Source of the DNA: JASLBX01 sp036374175
GTDB taxonomy: Bacteria; Actinomycetota; Actinomycetes; Jiangellales; Jiangellaceae
Assembly: GCA_036374175.1 (NCBI GenBank)
Contig: DASUUH010000126.1
Span: forward strand, 1-25,333
Length of the DNA: 25,333 bases
Direction of reading: 5' to 3'
Shown: piece by piece, positions 15,664-22,901 of the stretch
Layout: each line of letters starts with the position of its first letter
Numbering within the stretch: position 1 is the stretch's first letter
The notes under the pieces: generated by a model
Told to the model about the DNA's origin: nothing
Seen by the model: the letters and a program-made list of their open reading frames with translations, nothing else
Databases searched by the model: none
Translations under genes and position numbers: made by a program

Positions 15664-17673
15664 TCAGCTCTCCTCGATCGGCCAGCAGTTGCCGGTGTTG
15701 AACGCGCCGTCCTCATCGGCAACGAGAGCATGGTTTCCGTCGGCGATTCTGGCGCACACCTTCGGCGCGCCGCCGAGGGCGGCAACCTTGTTGCTATCGA
15801 CCGGGTGGACCGACGGATTCTGATCCTCGATGTACCAGTCGCCGCGCTCGTCGGACGATGCGTGGGTGCCCATGATCTCCGCGGGCGGTTCCGCGCCTGC
15901 CGCATCGGCGCCGTAGAAGTGGACGTGGAAGCCGCCGTCGATATCCGGAGTCGAGCCGGCCCACTCCGCGTCGTACTCGATGACGAGCTCACCCTCGGCG
16001 ATCGTCGCGCTCGTGATACAAACCCAGCGCTCATTGGACATGATCGCCTCGGTACATTGCTCGTCGGCCGGCAGTTGTGGCTCTTCCTCGGCCGGTTCAT
16101 CAGTGGGCTGCTCGTCCTGCTCGCCCGCGTCTGATTCGGCCTGCCCGGCCACGAGATTCTGGTCGGGCCGCTCGCTGGGGTCGTCGTCACCGCTGAGCGC
16201 CCAGGCACCGAGCGCAATGGCACCAGCAAGGAGGACGCCGCCGACCGCCAGCAGAGGTACCCGAGACCGTCCGCCGGACTGGGCCGGCCGGGTGGGTGTG
16301 CTCCCTGACCCGCCATCCGAACGGCCGGGAACGGCAGAATTTGACGTGTCTGCTGGCTCCCAATCTCCTGAGCCGGCCCGGGGCATCATCATCGTCCGCT
16401 CAGCCGGCGGTTCGTCGTACTGCGGCGGAACCGGCTCAGTCGGCCGTTGGCCGACGACCTCACCGAATGCGGCCGGAGACGCCGCGGCGGCGGCAGCAGC
16501 CCCAGCGCCGGCCGCGGCACCAGCGGCCGCTGCGGCACCCGCGCCGGCCCCCGGAAATGCTGCACCACCAGAGGCTGGAGCATTGGTGCCATCGACAGCG
16601 GGCGACGCTGTCCCGGCACCACTGGCGACCCACGCGGCACCGAGTGCGATCGCGTGCTTCGGGTGAGCGTCGACAGCGACCGGCCGACCCAGCTCGGCAC
16701 CGACGAGCTGTGAAACGATCGGCATCCGCGACGACCCACCGACGAGCAGCACGGCGTGCAGCTGTTCCGGTGTCACACCGGCCGATCGCAACGCTCGGCG
16801 CAACGCTTCGATCGATTCGTACAGCACCGGTCGGACCATCGCCTCGAGCTCTGCCCGGGTTAGGCGAACCTCGGTGTTGAGGTTGGGCAGTAACACTGGG
16901 ATGGAGACGTCGGTGTCGGTCGACAGCGCCTCTTTGGCTTCGATGCACTCCTCCCGCAGCCGCGCGACCGCCGCGATGGCCGCCGGATCACCCTCGTCAA
17001 GCTCGTCGAGCTTGTCGCCGATGGCCCGGTTGACGTGGTTGAACACGGCCGCGTCGAAGTCGATGCCACCGAGGCGCTCGATCCCTTCGGGTTGGCCGAG
17101 GATCTCGAAGCCGGTGGCCGTCTTCCTCAGCACGGCGGCGTCGAACGTCCCGCCCCCGAGGTCGTACACCGCGACCAGCGCATCCGTCGGCACCGGCCGG
17201 CCCTGTGCATAGAAGGTGGCGGCGGCCTCGGGTTCGGTGGTGAAGCTCACCGGTTGCTCGAGGTTCGTCATCCGGACCGCCTGCTGCAACAGGTCCAGCT
17301 TGTACGGGCCCCAGTTCGCCGGATGGCACACGGAGATCGAGTCGGGCTCCGCGCCCTCGCGCGTCGACACCTCGTCCACGACCCAGCGAAGCAGCCGGGC
17401 CATGAGAGCCTCGGCGGCATAGGGCACGCCACCGAGCAACAGCGGGGTCGGATCGCCGAGCCTGCGCTTGAATTCGCGCGCGACCCGGTCCGGTTCGGTC
17501 AGCGCACGCCGGCTGGCGGTCTCGCCGGTGAGGAACGTCTCGTCCGAACGCAGCAGCACGACCGATGGGATCGCCGCGCCGCGACTCCCGAGCGAGGCGA
17601 TCTCCACCCGGCCCTCGCGCCAGGTCGCAGCCGCGGTGTACGTGGTTCCCAGGTCGATTCCAAGTGCGTACAT
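15664..17673 (-). CDS. membrane-anchored Hsp70-like protein with ectodomain, no substrate-binding domain
   Basis: A 669-residue protein. Residues 1-350 form an actin-fold Hsp70 ATPase domain with phosphate 1 GIDLGTTYTAAATW (5-18), phosphate 2 VYDLGGGTFDAAVL (169-182), connect motif EAKEAL and adenosine motif LLVGGSSRMPIV (309-320). The beta-sandwich substrate-binding domain of DnaK is missing. Instead there is an Ala/Gly/Pro-rich linker (about 350-470), one transmembrane helix (472-493), an acidic Glu/Asp/Pro spacer and an outside domain (about 538-669) with four cysteines (C540, C552, C640, C663) that could form two disulfides. It probably transmits ATP-dependent changes across the membrane rather than folding proteins; this is inferred. 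The ATG at 17673 has GGGAG eight bases upstream; the earlier ATG at 17688 overlaps that site. Confidence 0.88.
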   Translation of the reverse strand: MYALGIDLGTTYTAAATWREGRVEIASLGSRGAAIPSVVLLRSDETFLTGETASRRALTEPDRVAREFKRRLGDPTPLLLGGVPYAAEALMARLLRWVVDEVSTREGAEPDSISVCHPANWGPYKLDLLQQAVRMTNLEQPVSFTTEPEAAATFYAQGRPVPTDALVAVYDLGGGTFDAAVLRKTATGFEILGQPEGIERLGGIDFDAAVFNHVNRAIGDKLDELDEGDPAAIAAVARLREECIEAKEALSTDTDVSIPVLLPNLNTEVRLTRAELEAMVRPVLYESIEALRRALRSAGVTPEQLHAVLLVGGSSRMPIVSQLVGAELGRPVAVDAHPKHAIALGAAWVASGAGTASPAVDGTNAPASGGAAFPGAGAGAAAAAGAAAGAGAAAAAAASPAAFGEVVGQRPTEPVPPQYDEPPAERTMMMPRAGSGDWEPADTSNSAVPGRSDGGSGSTPTRPAQSGGRSRVPLLAVGGVLLAGAIALGAWALSGDDDPSERPDQNLVAGQAESDAGEQDEQPTDEPAEEEPQLPADEQCTEAIMSNERWVCITSATIAEGELVIEYDAEWAGSTPDIDGGFHVHFYGADAAGAEPPAEIMGTHASSDERGDWYIEDQNPSVHPVDSNKVAALGGAPKVCARIADGNHALVADEDGAFNTGNCWPIEES

Positions 17674-17681
17674 CACAGACG

Positions 17682-17686
17682 CTCCC
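17682..17686 (-). promoter_or_regulatory. ribosome site deciding the Hsp70-like start
   Basis: GGGAG on the minus strand lies eight bases before ATG 17673. It favours that start over the in-frame ATG at 17688. Confidence 0.6.
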
Positions 17687-17709
17687 ATGGCTCGGTCGTG
17701 ACCGCGGAC

Positions 17710-17734
17710 CGGGGACGATATGGGGTTGTCCCCG
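17710..17734. promoter_or_regulatory. inverted repeat in the divergent promoter
   Basis: CGGGGAC (17710-17716) and GTCCCCG (17728-17734) are perfect inverted 7-base arms 11 bases apart. They sit in the middle of the 98-base gap between the Hsp70-like gene and the divergent IniB-domain gene. Size and position fit a dimeric regulator site controlling both genes. Confidence 0.5.
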
Positions 17735-17758
17735 ACGCCGCGACGGTGGATGTGTTCG

Positions 17759-17764
17759 TACAGT
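17759..17764 (+). promoter_or_regulatory. candidate -10 element for a leaderless transcript
   Basis: TACAGT fits the actinobacterial TANNNT -10 pattern and ends seven bases before the ATG at 17772. That gene has no clear ribosome site. The spacing is what a leaderless mRNA starting at the A of ATG would show. No good -35 was found. Confidence 0.4.
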
Positions 17765-17771
17765 TGATGGC

Positions 17772-18362
17772 ATGACTCAAGGCCGGCCCCTGCATACCGT
17801 CTTCACGGAGTTGCTCCGCGATGACGTTGCGCGGCAGGCGTACGCGGCCGACCCCGGCGGACTTCTCGACGCGGCCGGCCACGGTGAGCTGCCCGACGAT
17901 CTGCTCGCCGAAGCGATCGTCAGTTTCGCCGACACCGCGCCGCCCGAGGTGGCCGAACATCTCGCGCCGTTCGTCATGGCGCACAGCGCCGTGCCGCTCG
18001 ACGACACCGAGCCGCCCGTCGCGACCACCGGGCTTGAGTTGCTGGCGGACGCACCGGCCGATGTCGCGGACAACGCGGGTGCGGATGACCTCGACGCTGT
18101 GTTCGACGGGACGCAACTTGAAGCCGGCCCGGCGTTCGTGGATCCCGGCACTTCGCTCGACGACCTGGATTTCGGCGGCGGGGCCAAGGACACCGCGCAA
18201 CCGGCGGAGGACCCGGGAACGCCAATCGAAACTCCGCATTCCGCGGAGATGCTCGAGGCTGACGCGTTCGACGAGCTTGGTCCCGTCGATGACCTCCCGC
18301 CGAGTGAGACGGCACCGGAGCCGGACGGGTTCGACACCGAAGACGGCGGCCTGCCCGAGTAG
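17772..18362 (+). CDS. small IniB N-terminal-like domain protein with acidic disordered tail
   Basis: A 196-residue cytoplasmic-looking protein. Residues 6-68 (VFTELLRDDVARQAYAADPG, then LLDAAGHGELPDDLLAEAI) look like the helical domain at the N-terminus of the IniB-like protein at 21780-22793. The shared pattern is LLxD, YAxDPxG, LxAxG and DL. Residues 70-196 are highly acidic and low in complexity (many D, E, P, A, G), so probably disordered. There is no signal peptide or membrane helix. It is divergent from the Hsp70-like gene (98 bases) and convergent with the IniC-like gene (17 bases). Its position suggests an adaptor or regulator for the Hsp70-like or GTPase proteins. Function is not known. 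Confidence 0.75.
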   Translation: MTQGRPLHTVFTELLRDDVARQAYAADPGGLLDAAGHGELPDDLLAEAIVSFADTAPPEVAEHLAPFVMAHSAVPLDDTEPPVATTGLELLADAPADVADNAGADDLDAVFDGTQLEAGPAFVDPGTSLDDLDFGGGAKDTAQPAEDPGTPIETPHSAEMLEADAFDELGPVDDLPPSETAPEPDGFDTEDGGLPE

Positions 18363-18379
18363 CGGTACTTTCAGCCCGC

Positions 18380-19891
18380 TCATCGTTGCCTCGCTTGTTC
18401 GAGATCCCCCGCTGGCCGCGAACCGTCACCGTGGCGAGCGAGGTCGGCAAGGATCCCCTCGCAGGATCGCACCGCGATACGTGCCGCGACGGCCAACTCG
18501 TGGCTGGTCATCGGGTTCTCCGCACGCTGTTGCCAGTTCGCGAGCGCGGTAGTCGCGGCCGCCCGCACCGCCGTGGGGTCCGCATCCGGTGGCAGCCGAA
18601 GCCGGTCGTGCGGCGCGCCTCCGGCTCCGCCGATGATGCGCTCGAGGTCGTCAAGGACTGGCTGCTTGCCGGTCACCCATCCCGCTCGGAGCGAGGAAAG
18701 CACCCGCAGCTCCCGGAACGGGTGCGCTGAAGCGACCACTTCCTCGACGGTTGCGGCCACCGCATCGCTGCCCGGGCGCGGTTCGATACGCGTCAGTGCA
18801 TCGAGTGCCAGCAGCGCTGAGCGGCATTTCAGTACGTCGCGCCGCTCGAAGAACAGCGATTCCAGCACCGCGCGGAGGTCGTTGACGCCGCTGCGCTCGG
18901 CGAGTTCGCGGGCCAGCTCCGTGGCCGTCGATGCCACGGCTCGCCTCAGCAGGGCCGTGGCGAGCCGGATGCCGAACAGGCCGAAACGACCGAGCAAACC
19001 CTGGCGCTCGATCGACGTCAGGCCAAGCTCGGGCATCAGCTCCGCGAACCGATCGGCCGACAGCAACAGCGATTCGACTTCTCTGGCCGGTCGCTCGGCG
19101 AGCTTGCGGAGCTGCTGCACTTCGGCTTCGGTCAGGGTCGCCGCGGTTTCGGCCAGCAGCCCGGCTACCGGCACGACCGTCTGAACGACTCGCCGTACCT
19201 TGGGATCGGCGGCCAGCCGGGCGGAGATCCGGCGAGCCGAGGCCATCGCGTCGAGCCGGCCGACCCCGATCTCGTCCGCCCGGGATAGCACGCCGATCGC
19301 ATTGATGGGGTTGGGGCGGGACACCTCGGTGTCGTGGAATGCCTGTAGGAACTGCACGTCCTGCGGATGCAGGTGCCGCATCAGGTAGAGGACGGCGTCG
19401 GCCGGCGTCTCGTCCTCCGCAGTGAGCACCTGCCACGTACGCCGAGCGGTAGCCTCCGACAGCGAACCGATACCGGGCGTGTCGATCAGTGTGGCGGTGC
19501 GCAGCGCCTGCGATGGCCAGGACACGACGAGTTCGTCGACCTCGTCCGGCGACAGGCCGGCCAGGTCGATGTCGAGTGCGCCGTCGTCACGGCTGAAACG
19601 CAACTGGCGTGGCTCACCGTCGCGCGGGTGGGCGACCACCTCGTACGTGTGGCCGTCGCGGTACCACGTGATGATGCGGGTGCACTCGCCGGCGTCGGTC
19701 GGGGCCAGCCGTTCGCCGACAAGAGCATTAAGCAGCGTCGACTTGCCGGCCTTGACACGGCCTGCCACGGCCACCCGAAGTGGCTCGTCGAGCCTGGCCC
19801 GCACCGAAGTGAGCCGCTCTGCGTACTCGGAGCCTTCGTACACCGCGAGCGCTTGATCGAGAGCCGCCCGGGTGCGGTCGACGAGAGTCAC
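18380..19891 (-). CDS. dynamin-like GTPase, IniC-like
   Basis: A 503-residue large GTPase of the dynamin/IniC type. G1 is GRVKAGKST (44-52), the switch Thr is in ECTRIITW (T71), G3 is DTPG (137-140), and G4 is read as SRAD (203-206) in place of the usual [NT]KxD. The middle and C-terminal parts are long helices with a hydrophobic patch (LLGRFGLFGIRLATALLRR) but no clear membrane-spanning pair, unlike its partner. Length is close to mycobacterial IniC (about 490). It starts at a GTG that overlaps the stop of the IniA-like gene by 4 bases, so the two are made together and may act as a heteromer on membranes. Specific role is inferred from family and context. Confidence 0.88.
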   Translation of the reverse strand: MTLVDRTRAALDQALAVYEGSEYAERLTSVRARLDEPLRVAVAGRVKAGKSTLLNALVGERLAPTDAGECTRIITWYRDGHTYEVVAHPRDGEPRQLRFSRDDGALDIDLAGLSPDEVDELVVSWPSQALRTATLIDTPGIGSLSEATARRTWQVLTAEDETPADAVLYLMRHLHPQDVQFLQAFHDTEVSRPNPINAIGVLSRADEIGVGRLDAMASARRISARLAADPKVRRVVQTVVPVAGLLAETAATLTEAEVQQLRKLAERPAREVESLLLSADRFAELMPELGLTSIERQGLLGRFGLFGIRLATALLRRAVASTATELARELAERSGVNDLRAVLESLFFERRDVLKCRSALLALDALTRIEPRPGSDAVAATVEEVVASAHPFRELRVLSSLRAGWVTGKQPVLDDLERIIGGAGGAPHDRLRLPPDADPTAVRAAATTALANWQQRAENPMTSHELAVAARIAVRSCEGILADLARHGDGSRPAGDLEQARQR

Positions 19892-21699
19892 GCGATCACC
19901 GCCTCGGCGTGCTTACGCAACTCGCGAAGGCGACCCAGCTCGGCATCGACGTCGGCGATCCGCTTGGCACGTTCGGCCTTGGTCCGGTTCGCCGCCTCCG
20001 TCGCCGACTGCAACGCCTGTGCGGTCGACCGGTTGAGCTCCTCGGCACGGGCGCTGTAGTGGTCGCGAAGTTGGCGCTGGATTCGCCGCAACGTGTCGCG
20101 GGAATCTTTGCCGACCCGGAAGCTGATCTCATCGCAGTACCGGCGCGCTGCGTTCTTGGCCTGGCTTCGGCGCTGGGTCAACTGGCGCTTCTTCTCGGCC
20201 CGCAGCCCGCCGATGCCCATCGCCAACCCGATGCCCACGGCGATCGGGCCAAGCGTGAGCCCGGCCATGCTGCCCAGCATGGTGAACATCAAGATGCCCA
20301 TGTAGGAGCTCTTCAGCGCGGTCATCGCCTGCTTGCGCACGCCCATCTTCTCGAGCTCCATCTTGTGCTCGACTTCAGCGCGGGCGAGCACATCCGCGGG
20401 GTTGTAGACGGCTAGTCGGTCGAGAATCTCGCCGGAGCCTTCCTGGAAGTGCCTCCACACCTGCTCGCTCAGTTGGTCGGCACGCGCCCGGAGCAGGCCG
20501 TAGTTCTCCATGACCCGTTCAGCGGCAGTCGACTCGAGCCAGCTCTGAATCTCGTGCCACGTATCGGCCGGGTCGAACTCATCGATCAGGTCGTCGGCCT
20601 CCTCGATGAGTTGCCGGATCCGGGCCCGGAGGTCGTGATCGACGTCGGAGCTGAGGTCCGCGATGCCGTCGTTGAGTGTCTGGCTCCACTTGGCCATACT
20701 GCTACGCAGCGCGTCGACCTTGCCCTTGACCGCCGTCAGCTCGGACACGACCTGCGCGTTCTTCGCCGGGTCCGCCAGTACCGAACGTTCGGCCTCGAAC
20801 TGCGACTCAATCTGCTGGCAGACCGCGATCACTTCTTCCATGGCCGAAGCCGCGATTCGGGCCGACGCTCCACCGGCCACTCGACTGGTGACGAAGCGGA
20901 CGAGATCAGGGAATCCGGATTCGGTGTTGAGATCGGTGTCCTCGGTCCGGACCGCACGGGCGCGCAGCGTCGACGACACCGGTAGCACCGGGATGTCCGC
21001 GCCACCATGTAGATGAGCTTCGTTAAGGTCTCGCACCTTGCGCCATGCGGGATAGAAGTCAATCTTGGTGAGCACACAGACGGTGGCCGGGCACATCTCC
21101 ACAGCCCGCTGCAGGTACTGCAATTCCACGGCGGTCAGTTCCTGGGACGCATCGGTGACGAACAGCACCGCGTCAGCCATGGACACCGCAGCCAGGCTGG
21201 CGACCGCGTGCGCCGAGCCGAGCCCGCCCACACCGGGCGTGTCGACGATTACCAGGCCGCTGGCCAGCATGTTGCGTGGCAGCTGGACGATGACGCCGGC
21301 CGGCGGCTCGGCTGCCGCGCCGACATTCTCGGTCACGTGCTGCCGGATAGCGTCGATCGCGATCGGTTCGCGCTGCGGTGGGTCACCGTGAAAGAGCAAC
21401 TCCGCCCGTGGCTGCGGACCGTAACGAACGTAGGTCGGGACCGCGGTAGCGACGTCGTCGTCGACCGGGCAGACGTTCGTCCCGACCAGCGCGTTGACCA
21501 ATGAGCTCTTGCCCTGCTTGAAATCACCGATGACCACGACGTGGATCCCAGGCTCGGCCAGCGTGCGCTTGGCAGCCGCCAGCCGGTCAGCGAGATCTGG
21601 CCGCTTGTAGGCGGTGCTGGCCTGCATGCCGAGCTCGACAACGCGCATCGCCCGCGCCAGCTCGGGGCTGCCGGCAACTGGTCGCTTGCTCTCGGTCAC
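19888..21699 (-). CDS. dynamin-like GTPase, IniA-like
   Basis: A membrane-remodelling GTPase of about 603 residues. G1 is GDFKQGKSS (58-66), the switch Thr is in DVATAVPTYVRYG (T85), G3 is DTPG (153-156), and G4 is TKID (211-214), all canonical. Long helical stalk regions surround a hydrophobic hairpin (about 466-499, SYMGILMFTMLGSMAGLTLG, then PIAVGIGLAMGIGGL) that should insert in the membrane. The C-terminus is a Lys/Arg/Glu-rich coiled coil. In Mycobacterium tuberculosis IniA is a dynamin-like protein of the drug-induced iniBAC operon. The frame opens at ATG 21711, but GTG 21699 has GGAG six bases before it, so I chose it. A 4-base overlap joins it to the IniC-like gene. Confidence 0.9.
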   Translation of the reverse strand: MTESKRPVAGSPELARAMRVVELGMQASTAYKRPDLADRLAAAKRTLAEPGIHVVVIGDFKQGKSSLVNALVGTNVCPVDDDVATAVPTYVRYGPQPRAELLFHGDPPQREPIAIDAIRQHVTENVGAAAEPPAGVIVQLPRNMLASGLVIVDTPGVGGLGSAHAVASLAAVSMADAVLFVTDASQELTAVELQYLQRAVEMCPATVCVLTKIDFYPAWRKVRDLNEAHLHGGADIPVLPVSSTLRARAVRTEDTDLNTESGFPDLVRFVTSRVAGGASARIAASAMEEVIAVCQQIESQFEAERSVLADPAKNAQVVSELTAVKGKVDALRSSMAKWSQTLNDGIADLSSDVDHDLRARIRQLIEEADDLIDEFDPADTWHEIQSWLESTAAERVMENYGLLRARADQLSEQVWRHFQEGSGEILDRLAVYNPADVLARAEVEHKMELEKMGVRKQAMTALKSSYMGILMFTMLGSMAGLTLGPIAVGIGLAMGIGGLRAEKKRQLTQRRSQAKNAARRYCDEISFRVGKDSRDTLRRIQRQLRDHYSARAEELNRSTAQALQSATEAANRTKAERAKRIADVDAELGRLRELRKHAEAVIA

Positions 21700-21705
21700 G
21701 GATCG

Positions 21706-21709
21706 CTCC
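21706..21709 (-). promoter_or_regulatory. ribosome site deciding the IniA-like start
   Basis: GGAG on the minus strand lies six bases before GTG 21699. It overlaps the alternative in-frame ATG at 21711, which itself has no ribosome site at a usable distance. Confidence 0.55.
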
Positions 21710-21725
21710 ATCGCTCAGGCCGTGT

Positions 21726-21764
21726 GGCAGCGGACCCGGCGGGGTATCCGGCGGGCCCGCTGCC
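21726..21764 (-). repeat. long hairpin between the IniB-like and IniA-like genes
   Basis: GGCAGCGG (21726-21733) pairs with CCGCTGCC (21757-21764). Further inner pairing makes a stem of roughly 15 pairs broken by two mismatches. There is no T-run. It could stop part of the transcription or protect the upstream iniB mRNA, so that the IniB-like protein is made in excess over the GTPases. Confidence 0.55.
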
Positions 21765-21779
21765 ATCTGGTCGGGTGGA

Positions 21780-22793
21780 CTACCCCTCGTACGTCTCCTG
21801 GCTCTCGCCCTCGCTGCCGGATTCCTCCGACGTCCTGAGGGACGAAACCGGGTTGAACACGGGGTCGAGCCGTTCGAAACCGCCACGGTCGGCGTCGAGG
21901 TCGAGGTCGATGCCGGTCAGCTGGTCGACATTCTGGTTGGCGTCGCCCGCGCCCTGCTCGGTCTGGACGACCGCGTCGTCCTGGGCGTAGACGAAGTTGC
22001 CAGTCGCATCTCCACCGTCGCCGGTGTTGATGGCACCGCCCGGGCCGGTGGTGACGTTCTGCAGGTTCGTGGCTTCGGCGCCCTCGCCGAATGCGGATCC
22101 GACCGCGTTGGCGTTGTCGCCGGTCTGCTGGCCAGTGAACTCGCCGGTGTTCTGCACGACATCTCCGCCGAGCGCAATGCCCTGGGCTGCGCCGTCGCCG
22201 GTGTTCTGCTGCCCGAGGTTGACCCCGGTGTTGATCAGGTTGTCGTCGCCCACGACGGCGGGCCCCGTCTGGGACGCAGCCGATCCGTCACCGGAAACGG
22301 CCGACCCGCCGGCCGCGGCCGCGGCGCCCTCGCCGGTCGCGTTGACGTTCGTGTCGTTCGAATCGACGGTGATGTCACCGGTGAGGTTGCCATCGACGTC
22401 GACGTTGACGTTCTGGGATTGGTCGATGTTCGTGGACTGGTCGATGATGTTGGTGATGGTCTCGTCACCCTCGTAGGCGACGTAGGTCACGTAGTTGAGA
22501 TGCTGCATGACCTGCTCGACCGAGTGTCCCGTCGCGCTCGGCGGTGGAGCGTGTGTGGCACCGCCGCCACCGCCGCCGGACGAGTAGCTCGGCCCGTAGT
22601 TCTGCAGACCCGGGACATGGCCGCAGGTTTCCCCGACGAGCTGGAACATGTCCACGCTACTGAGGTCACCATCGGTGATGCCCTGCGCGGCGAGCGTTCC
22701 TTCCGGGTCCTCTGCGTACTGCAGCGCGGTGTCTCGGTCACCCAGAATCCGCTGGATGAGCTCCTTGATCGCTTGCGCGACGTCAACGGCCAT
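21780..22793 (-). CDS. IniB-like protein with Asn/Gly-rich repeat region
   Basis: A 337-residue protein. Residues 1-58 form an IniB N-terminal-type helical domain (AIKELIQRILGDRDTALQYA, DPEGTLAAQG, DLSSVDM). A Gly-rich linker follows (71-90), then a conserved-looking helix SVEQVMQHLNYVTYVAYEGD (91-110). The middle (about 113-295) alternates short beta-prone runs with N, D, G and T (NIDQSQNVNVDVDGN, then INTG, QNTG, TGDN), suggesting a beta-solenoid. The C-terminus is acidic. There is no classic signal peptide. The ATG at 22793 has a strong GAGGAGGG seven bases upstream; the longer frame to 22895 lacks support. IniB of mycobacteria is a Gly/Ala-rich product of the same operon; function is unknown there too. 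Confidence 0.85.
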   Translation of the reverse strand: MAVDVAQAIKELIQRILGDRDTALQYAEDPEGTLAAQGITDGDLSSVDMFQLVGETCGHVPGLQNYGPSYSSGGGGGGATHAPPPSATGHSVEQVMQHLNYVTYVAYEGDETITNIIDQSTNIDQSQNVNVDVDGNLTGDITVDSNDTNVNATGEGAAAAAGGSAVSGDGSAASQTGPAVVGDDNLINTGVNLGQQNTGDGAAQGIALGGDVVQNTGEFTGQQTGDNANAVGSAFGEGAEATNLQNVTTGPGGAINTGDGGDATGNFVYAQDDAVVQTEQGAGDANQNVDQLTGIDLDLDADRGGFERLDPVFNPVSSLRTSEESGSEGESQETYEG

Positions 22794-22808
22794 TACTCTG
22801 CCCTCCTC

Positions 22809-22820
22809 GGCACTTGTGCC
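22809..22820 (-). promoter_or_regulatory. short palindrome abutting the IniB-like ribosome site
   Basis: GGCAC and GTGCC flank a 2-base centre directly next to the GAGGAGGG ribosome site at 22801-22808. It could be an operator half-site or a small leader structure. Only five pairs, so modest support. Confidence 0.3.
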
Positions 22821-22841
22821 CGTCCCTGGGTGGTCCGGGCC

Positions 22842-22858
22842 GCACGACAACATCGTGC
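22842..22858. promoter_or_regulatory. inverted repeat GCACGA-N5-TCGTGC upstream of the IniB-like gene
   Basis: Perfect 6-base arms (22842-22847 and 22853-22858) in the 108-base gap between the LuxR-type regulator and the IniB-like gene. LuxR-type helix-turn-helix dimers often bind inverted repeats of about this size, so it is a candidate operator for the neighbour regulator. Confidence 0.4.
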
Positions 22859-22865
22859 TGCTGGC

Positions 22866-22893
22866 CGATCCCCCCCACATCGGGGCGATCCCC
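22866..22893. promoter_or_regulatory. direct repeat CGATCCCC, 20 bases apart
   Basis: CGATCCCC occurs at 22866-22873 and 22886-22893, two helical turns apart, with an overlapping inverted pair CCGAT-N9-ATCGG (22865-22883). The repeats lie immediately downstream of the regulator stop codon and upstream of the IniB-like gene. They may be a second regulator site or part of the promoter control. Confidence 0.4.
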
Positions 22894-22901
22894 AAAGCGA
22901 A

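Noticed and set aside
16480..16560. Tandem repeat in GC-rich stretch
   Set aside because: It encodes the Ala-rich linker of the Hsp70-like protein. The repetition is codon-level low complexity with no fixed unit.
15664..17673. Annotation as the housekeeping chaperone DnaK
   Set aside because: The substrate-binding domain and EEVD-like tail are missing, there is a transmembrane helix and ectodomain, and no grpE or dnaJ is adjacent.
21780..22793. IniB-like protein as a phage tail or PE_PGRS protein
   Set aside because: It has no PE domain and no phage neighbours. The N-terminal domain and GTPase neighbours point to the ini family.
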